Shown piece by piece: positions 58,193 through 64,000 of a stretch of DNA of 64,000 nucleotides. The DNA comes from Malania oleifera. Taxonomy: Eukaryota; Streptophyta; Magnoliopsida; Santalales; Ximeniaceae. The position numbers and the translations under genes are program-made. Numbering within the stretch: the first letter of the stretch is position 1; every line of letters begins with the position of its first letter. The DNA lies in contig NC_080425.1 in the NCBI RefSeq assembly GCF_029873635.1, forward strand, positions 47,476,178 to 47,540,177. The letters run 5' to 3'. Below the pieces are notes generated by a model. It made no database searches. It was given only the letters and a program-made list of their open reading frames with translations, and was not told the DNA's origin.

Positions 58193-58878
58193 TGTCACTA
58201 CATCCCGAAGCACGGGTGGCCCGGGGTGGTGAAATAAAAATTAATTTTATATTTTCAGGAAGAAATATGAATAAAGTCGCCTCTAAGCTTTTAGTGTGAT
58301 TAGAACACTTAATTACTATCCAATTAAGGGTAAAATTGGTCTGCGTTACCAAAGTTAGGATCGGGAGTTCAGTTACGTGAGGGGAAGGTATGAGCACCCC
58401 CTACGCGCCCGTTCTTATGAACGATACCTAATTAATTATGAAATTATCCCTAAGTAAATTTAAAAAGTCTTTAAAATTACTCACTTTTAGTGAATTTTTA
58501 AAATACTCACAAAAATATATATAATATATATTCCCTTAGAACCAAGGTACGTGAAGCCCGAAAGCCCATACCCTCTCGTTAGAATCATAGGGATATACAC
58601 ACGAAAGACATAATAATATAATACAAAAATACTTTAAAAATAAATAAATGCCGCAATTCATAATATAAAGAATAAACATATAGTAAGTTAAATACTAAAA
58701 GTACCAAACATTACCATAATGAGTTATACTACGCTAAAATATTAAAAATACGTAATAGTAGTAAATATCTTAATACATGTACATCATAATATCGCACACC
58801 ATGATAATAATAATGACACCCAACTTACTATATATAATAATAAGACATACTTTTTATAATAATCGTACTTACCTTGAT

Positions 58879-58909
<31 letters not shown>

Positions 58910-59659
58910 GTAATAACTCTTACTATAATAATAATGATTCACATATCATAGTGACACACTATAATTAAAACAATAATATAATTACTATAATAATATAGTA
59001 CACATATTGATAATACTCTATAATAATAATCCATAAAAATGATAATATAGACACAATTTGAACCCTAAATAAATATATTCTGCGTACAAATGACAACCAT
59101 GTGAACAACTAAAGCCTTACCATTAATAATACAATTGCGAGAAACTAATCCAACCCTAAATAAATCCTGTGAAAATCAATGCCATAAATGTACAATTAAA
59201 ACCCTAAACATGCCATTAAAACCCTAAAATAACATATACAATAACCAAAACCCTAAAAACGATATAAACCATAAACATAATAAATATACTAAATAAATCA
59301 AAAAACTTAAATTACATGTAAACAACAAACACGGTAATAAGAATACCCTAAATAAATATAACTTAAATAATACGACTACAATAATAATATGCAAACATTA
59401 AATAAAAATAAATCACACATCAACAACATTACATTGATTTAATATACACAATAACAAAACTATAAACAAGTATCTAAATATATTATAACTATGAATCCCT
59501 ACCACTTACCCCAAAATATTAAACATTAGGCTATACATATTTAAATAACATTTTTTTTATTTAACCCAACAAAGCATTTTTTAACAATGTTAATACCAAA
59601 AAAGATTTGAACTTTTGAACAAAATGTGCATGCAGGTGTATATAAACATAGAGACTTAC

Positions 59660-60370
59660 CTTGGGTTGTTTGAGCAGAAGTGAGTGTTCGGCAACGGTGC
59701 TGCGGCGAGGCTACTTCTGTCGGACATGCAGGAGAGTTTAGACGAGCAGAGGTTTGGAGGCTGCAAAGAGAGATCCGTGATGAAGATTGAAGATTACGGA
59801 GGTTCGCTGGGTTCAACTGGCAGAGGGCGACAACTACGGCGTGGTGGCGATGGAGTTAGGCTGTGAGGCTGGTTCTTGTTGTGGCTGTGGCTGGTGGCTC
59901 TTGTTGTGCGGCTATGTTGGTTAAGGAGTGGAGGCTGTGGTTTGTGGCTGGCTCACGGTGGATGTGGCCTATTTCGGTTCTGTAGTGGATGTAGCAACCA
60001 GCGACAGAGGGGGTTCCCGGGGTGTAGCAGAACAACAGCTGGGGTTGGGGAGCTTCTCGAGTATTTGGTCTGGCAAAATGGCAGCCGATGTAATATTCGG
60101 GGTGGCTGGTCAGCAGACAGCAGAGCAGCCTTGAAAGAAGAAGAAGAAGAAGAAGAAGAAGAAGAGGGCGGCAACAACGGCAGCTGGCTAGAGCAAAGCA
60201 CTTCGAGTTGCAGGGAGAAGGAAGAAAAAAGAAGAGAAATAGGAGAGGGAAAGAGAGAGTGAGAGAAGCCAAGAGAGAGAAAAGGGAAAGGGAGAATGAG
60301 AGAGTCAAAGAGGGAAGAGTATTTGCCCGCCCACCCCCCTCCCTATTATTATCCCGGGGGCTGTGTGTCT
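59660..60370. other. GC-rich block within LTR-X
   Basis: This segment, with GGCTGTGG, GGTGGATGTGG and (GAA)n (about 60136-60166), stands out against AT-rich neighbours. Frames on both strands (59876-60262 plus, 59856-60308 minus) exist because the block is low in A/T and so poor in stops; they are rich in Gly/Trp or Leu/Ser and match no family I know. It could be the transcribed leader of LTR-X. Confidence 0.45.
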
Positions 60371-60423
60371 ATGGTGCCCCAAGACCCCTTTTATAAACTT
60401 TTCTCCCCAAACCCTAAAAATAA

Positions 60424-60529
60424 GGATAATAATAATAATAATAATGATATTAATAATAATAGTAATGGTAATAATAATAATAGTAAAACAATAATAATAA
60501 AGTAATAATAATAATATTTAAAAATGATG

Positions 60530-60577
<48 letters not shown>

Positions 60578-60707
60578 GTAAAGTAACAATAAGAATATTT
60601 AAAAATAATGATAACATTAATAATACCAATAAGAATGGAAGGCATAATAATAATAATAAATAGAATAGTAGAAGAGTAATAATAATAATGATGATAATAA
60701 TAATAAT
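60424..60707. repeat. (AAT)n microsatellite, interrupted
   Basis: About 280 bp of AAT/TAA repeats with few interruptions, including a pure run at about 60532-60576. The minus-strand Ile/Tyr-rich frame here is an artefact of it. Confidence 0.95.
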
Positions 60708-62253
60708 TGTTGAACCCAGTGGTTAAGGATTTTTCATTCCAGTCTTGTGTTGATGACAACAACCCATTAGCAGTTCTTTAAGGTTACGAACAGTCTTTCT
60801 CTAGTCCAGATCAGTTGTACAGAATTGCTCCAAGGTAAGCATAAAGGGTTAAGCAAGTCTCAAACCAGCCATGAGCAACATATGACATGACAAGAACTTC
60901 TGCCACTTAACTAAAAGCGCTCATGGATCCTACATAGCAAGCACAAGCTCTAGGTTGTGTGTGTGAGATTAGAGAGATTGACATTGTAATCCTATATGTA
61001 TGGTGTGACTCAAAATTATAAAGCAAGAGATGGGCAAAACACATATAGATCACTAGAACACAGGCACAGTCTCACTCATATATAACAAGTCAAGATAAAT
61101 TGCATAAGATGTCTAAAAACCTCATACACATTTTATTAAACCTAATGCATCTTAAAAAAAAATCAAGAAACATTTATTAAATAAAGATAAGGACCTTTTT
61201 ACTTTGGCACAAACATGGTAGAAATAAATTTCAGAAAAGTAAAAGGGTCTCGTTGACGAACACATGGGTTTCGTCGACGAGAACAACACATAACCTCGTC
61301 GACGTACACAGGGTACTCATCGACGAGAAGATACCGAGAACACTAAAAAGTTTAGAACACTCTCATCGACGAATATAGGGGATTTGGCAATGAAGTCTAC
61401 TCACATTTCATCGACGTATACAGGGTACTCATCGACGAAGAGAAACCGAGACCTATAAAAATTAAGAACTACTCTCTTGTCGACGAAAATAGGGCTTTGT
61501 CAACGAAGGTACTTATGGGGCTCGTCGATGAAGGCGCAACGTCGTCGACGAATGTCGGGCTACAGGTGGAATTTAATAAGCCAGAATGGCTAGTTTCCAT
61601 CTTTTCTCATATCAATAAATGCTCAACGGCTCTCCAACGCCCAACTCACCCCTTTGGCCTTTAAAATAGGTCTTATCCATTAATGTCAAAGTAGTGAAAA
61701 CAAATTAGTTGTTGAAATCATTTATTGTGCATTTACTCTAGGTTTTCATTGTGCAATCACTTGCCCTCTTGCTCTTGCTTTTGTTTACACTCCATTGACA
61801 AAGAGGAAATAGTTTGAGGAGTACATTGGGATATTTAGCTCAAGAGAAGCATTTCAAATTGTATTTACCTTTATTCAAACTACGTGTATTGTAAGACTCT
61901 TTGAGGGCCATTGTGAGGTGTCTTTAGGTGAGCACCATTGTAAGAGCTCTTTGTGAGCAGCTGATTGTGTAGGCTTCTTAGCGTAAAGGAGGATCACATA
62001 GTGGATTGGGGGAACCCTTGAGTTGGTCTCAAGGTATGGACGTAGGCACGATACCAAACCACGTTAATATCGTTGTGTTAAGTTTCTCTTCTCTTTTCTC
62101 TCTTGTGTTACTTAGCCATTGCCATTTGCTTGATTTATACACTACGATATAGTAATCTTGTTCTTGCCAAGAAATTTGTGTGTTTGTAGAAAAACTTGCA
62201 GAACCATGAAAAATGTCTATTCACCCCACTTTAGATGCATATCCGGGCCAACA
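60708..62253 (+). repeat. SIRE-E 5' LTR
   Basis: 1546 bp. U3 has TCGTCGACGA-type motifs at about 61247-61560. The GGACGTAGGCACGATACC block (about 62038) and a TTCACCCCACTTT stretch (62219) lie near the end, as in the other SIRE-like LTRs. A TATA candidate is weak (TTTAAAATAG at about 61670). Confidence 0.88.
61247..61560 (+). repeat. TCGTCGACGA-type U3 motif array in SIRE-E
   Basis: About ten copies of a palindromic TCGTCGACGA-like motif, mixed with ACAGGGTACTCATCGACG repeats (61307 and 61420). The motif is the same as in SOLO-1, which otherwise looks unrelated. Confidence 0.85.
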
Positions 62254-62255
62254 AG

Positions 62256-62267
62256 TGGTATCAGAGC
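62256..62267 (+). promoter_or_regulatory. SIRE-E primer binding site
   Basis: TGGTATCAGAGC two bases after the LTR end; initiator tRNA-Met type. Confidence 0.92.
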
Positions 62268-62313
62268 GCTAGTCGCTAGATATTCGGAGTAACTCCCAAG
62301 CGCAAAGATCAAT

Positions 62314-64000
62314 ATGGCGGATATGTTTGCCCAAGGTCAATCTGTGGACCGTCCTCCCAAATTTTGCGGAGTTAACTACCCAACATGGAAAGATCAAATG
62401 TCAATCTTCATCCAAGCCTATGACTACCGAATGTGGAACGTCATCACTGAAGGAGATTACATCTTCAAAAATAAGGAAGGCAATAACATACTGACTGGGA
62501 AACTTTCCGAGGCTGATGCCAAGCTAGCACAACTGAACTTCAAGACTAAAAATTTCCTTTATTGTGCTGTGAATGATGAAGAATACAACCAAATCTGTGG
62601 ATGCAACATGACAAAGGAAATGTGGGAAAAGCTTCAGGTAACGTATGAAGGAACAACCTAGGTAAAGAAGTCAAAAATTTACATGTTGGTTAAGAATATA
62701 AAATGTTTAAAATGGAAGAAGGTGAAACAATTACTGCTATGTGTACTCGCTTTACTTATATCACAAATGGACTAAAAGCTCTTGGTAGAGAATACTCTAT
62801 AGAAGATAATGTGAAGAAAAAGTCCTTTGTTCTTTACCGGCATCCTGGCACCCAAAGTCCACAGCAATTGAGGAGGCCAATGACCTATCAAAGGTCACCA
62901 TTGACGAGTTGATCGGGTCTCTCATGACCTATGAAATCAAAAATAAAAATGCCACCAAAGAAGCTAAAGCACCAAAGAAAACCATCAGAATTGCTCTAAA
63001 AGCTGGAAAACAAAAAGAGCTCGTAGAGGAGGAAGAAAATGACGACGATGATGAAGTCACTCTCCTCACAAGAAGATTCAGAAATTTTTTGATGAACAAA
63101 TGAGGTGGCAAACAAAAGGAGAAGGGAGAATCAAGCATAAGGTGCTACAACTGCAAAAAGATTGGGCACCGTATAGCTGATTGTCCTCTTTTAAAAAACA
63201 AAGGCAACATTTAGTAAGGAGACAAAAAGAAGTTTAAAGCAATGAATGCAACCGAATGGGATGAACTAGATGGAACCTCAACCGATGAAGAAATCAAAGA
63301 ATAAGTTGCCAACTTTTGCCTTATGGCAGATGAACAAAGTGAGGTAAATTATGACGACGAATACCTTCCATCGTATGAAGAATTAGAAGAAAACTGTAAG
63401 AAGCTTTACATTGAATTAATAGATGCCAAAAAGAAAAACAAACTCTTAGAAGAAACCCATGCAAGATGTAAGCAAAAACAAATCTACTCATGTGATACTC
63501 TGGAAGAAGAAAATGCATCTCTCAGTTTTGAAAATGAAAAACTTACTAAGGAGTGCAAGAATTACAGGGAGTCTTTTCAAAAAGAAGTTGGAGACTTGAA
63601 AAGAAAAAATTATGGGAATTCTTCAAGAAAATTCAAAATTGAAAAAGAGGGTGGAAGATCAAAATAATACAATTTACAAATTTAAAAATGGTAAGGAAAA
63701 TTTTGATAAGCTACTTGAGTCCAAAGATTTGGAATTTTTAAGGAAGGGTTAGGATATGGCTTATCATCATTCGAATCAATAGGTTTTGCAAATCTTTGTG
63801 GTAAAAGAAGCTTCGTATCAAAGAAAATCCCGGAACCTAAACCAAACCCCTTGCATGCTAATAAAGTTTGCTTATATTGTGAAAAAAGAGGTCATATACG
63901 CTTTACTTGCCCCTTCAGGGGAAATAGAGGAAAAAGCATGAAATACAAATGGGTGATTAAGAACACTAACCCCATAGGACACAAGACAATGTGGGTACCA
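62314..64000 (+). pseudogene. gag: SIRE-E gag with two zinc knuckles, runs off window
   Basis: The start at 62314 (M-A-D-M-F-A-Q-G-Q-S) follows the primer site by about 45 bp. The first 115 codons hold P-T-W-K-D-Q-M, W-N-V-I-T-E-G-D-Y and M-T-K-E-M-W-E-K-L, then a TAG at about 62659. Further segments are 62703-62912 (M-C-T-R-F-T-Y-I-T-N-G) and 62909-63103 (L-I-G-S-L-M-T-Y-E). The first knuckle CX2CX4HX4C is at 63143-63184. An acidic stretch and coiled coil (63323-63667) and a second intact knuckle at 63869-63910 follow. The window closes in M-W-V-P, the usual gag end. Both knuckles keep all ligands. The breaks are few, so it looks younger than SIRE-C. Confidence 0.9.

Larger units (their letters stand above)
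58193..60707 (-). repeat. LTR-X: LTR-like element, probably Ty3/gypsy, cut by SIRE-E
   Basis: The array stops abruptly at TGTCACTACATCCCGAAGC (58193), preceded by gtcac. The stretch with GTCGCCTC (58276) and TTACGTGAGGGGAAGGTATG (about 58373) resembles LTRs of plant gypsy elements. On the minus strand a TATA-like TTTATAAAA lies at 60397-60389, so I infer minus orientation, with U3 to the right ending in an AAT microsatellite where SIRE-E inserted. The right end is not in view. No gag or pol is seen. It includes an (AC)n run at 58880-58900 and a GC-rich block at 59660-60370. Confidence 0.5.
60708..64000 (+). mobile_element. SIRE-E: Ty1/copia element, 5' part
   Basis: The 5' LTR (60708-62253), primer site and gag are present, and the element runs off the window at 64000. 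The LTR begins TGTTGAACCC and ends GGGCCAACA. It inserted in the AAT microsatellite (flank ataat, 60703-60707). Confidence 0.88.

Noticed and set aside
59856-60308. Minus- and plus-strand frames of 128-150 codons in the GC-rich block
   Set aside because: Low-complexity Leu/Ser or Gly/Trp-rich products of a stop-poor GC-rich segment; no family resemblance and no consistent frame.
60391-60762. Ile/Tyr-rich 123-codon minus-strand frame
   Set aside because: It is the translation of the AAT microsatellite.
6186-62267. TGGTATCAGAGC sites as tRNA genes
   Set aside because: Only the terminal complement of a tRNA is present; there are no cloverleaf arms or A and B boxes.

Overview
The window looks like intergenic, transposon-built DNA of a seed plant, probably a eudicot with a repeat-rich genome. 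It is AT-rich, every recognisable coding stretch belongs to a retrotransposon, and I see no intact host gene. The elements are Ty1/copia with very long LTRs and long double-zinc-knuckle gags (SIRE/Maximus-like, inferred), Ty3/gypsy of the Athila type (tRNA-Asp-like primer site), an RTE-type LINE, and solo LTRs. Names used below are my own labels: SIRE-A to SIRE-E, ATH-0 to ATH-2, SOLO-1 to SOLO-3, RTE-1, LTR-X.

Layout. Left block (1-17217): SIRE-B (minus strand) has its 5' LTR at 15369-17217, its gag at 13886-15329 and its 3' non-coding region at 12825-13885 plus 1-2201. It is split by SIRE-A (plus strand, 2202-12819), whose 5' LTR is itself split by SOLO-1 (3459-5455). SIRE-B sits in the leader of ATH-0, whose primer site and 5' LTR start follow at 17421-17445.

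Middle block (19534-51641): a nested stack. The LTR of ATH-1 (19534-20307 and 51024-51641) is split by SIRE-C (20308-51018). The SIRE-C gag is split by ATH-2 (23199-48795). ATH-2 carries SOLO-2 (24023-26304) in its 3' LTR and SIRE-D (31057-45246) in its pol region. SIRE-D carries SOLO-3 (33434-35278) and a full-length RTE-1 LINE (36624-39787) inside its reverse transcriptase. Target-site duplications at the joins, exact or one base off, support the stack.

Right block (51642-64000): the ATH-1 3' internal region, an AT-rich stretch, a GA-rich exon-like segment (55260-55640), about 2.5 kb of ~110 bp tandem units each holding two palindromes (55676-58192), an LTR-like element (LTR-X, 58193-60707) with a GC-rich block and an AAT microsatellite, then SIRE-E (plus strand, LTR 60708-62253, gag from 62314) running off the window.

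How the parts relate. SIRE-D is the only copia element here with protease, integrase, reverse transcriptase and RNase H. SIRE-A, -B and -C show gag but no pol, so they look non-autonomous and may have depended on a SIRE-D-like partner. All open frames are broken, so nothing here looks currently mobile by itself. Across nearly all LTR families, U3 carries an array of short semi-palindromic motifs directly upstream of a TATTTATA-type TATA box.
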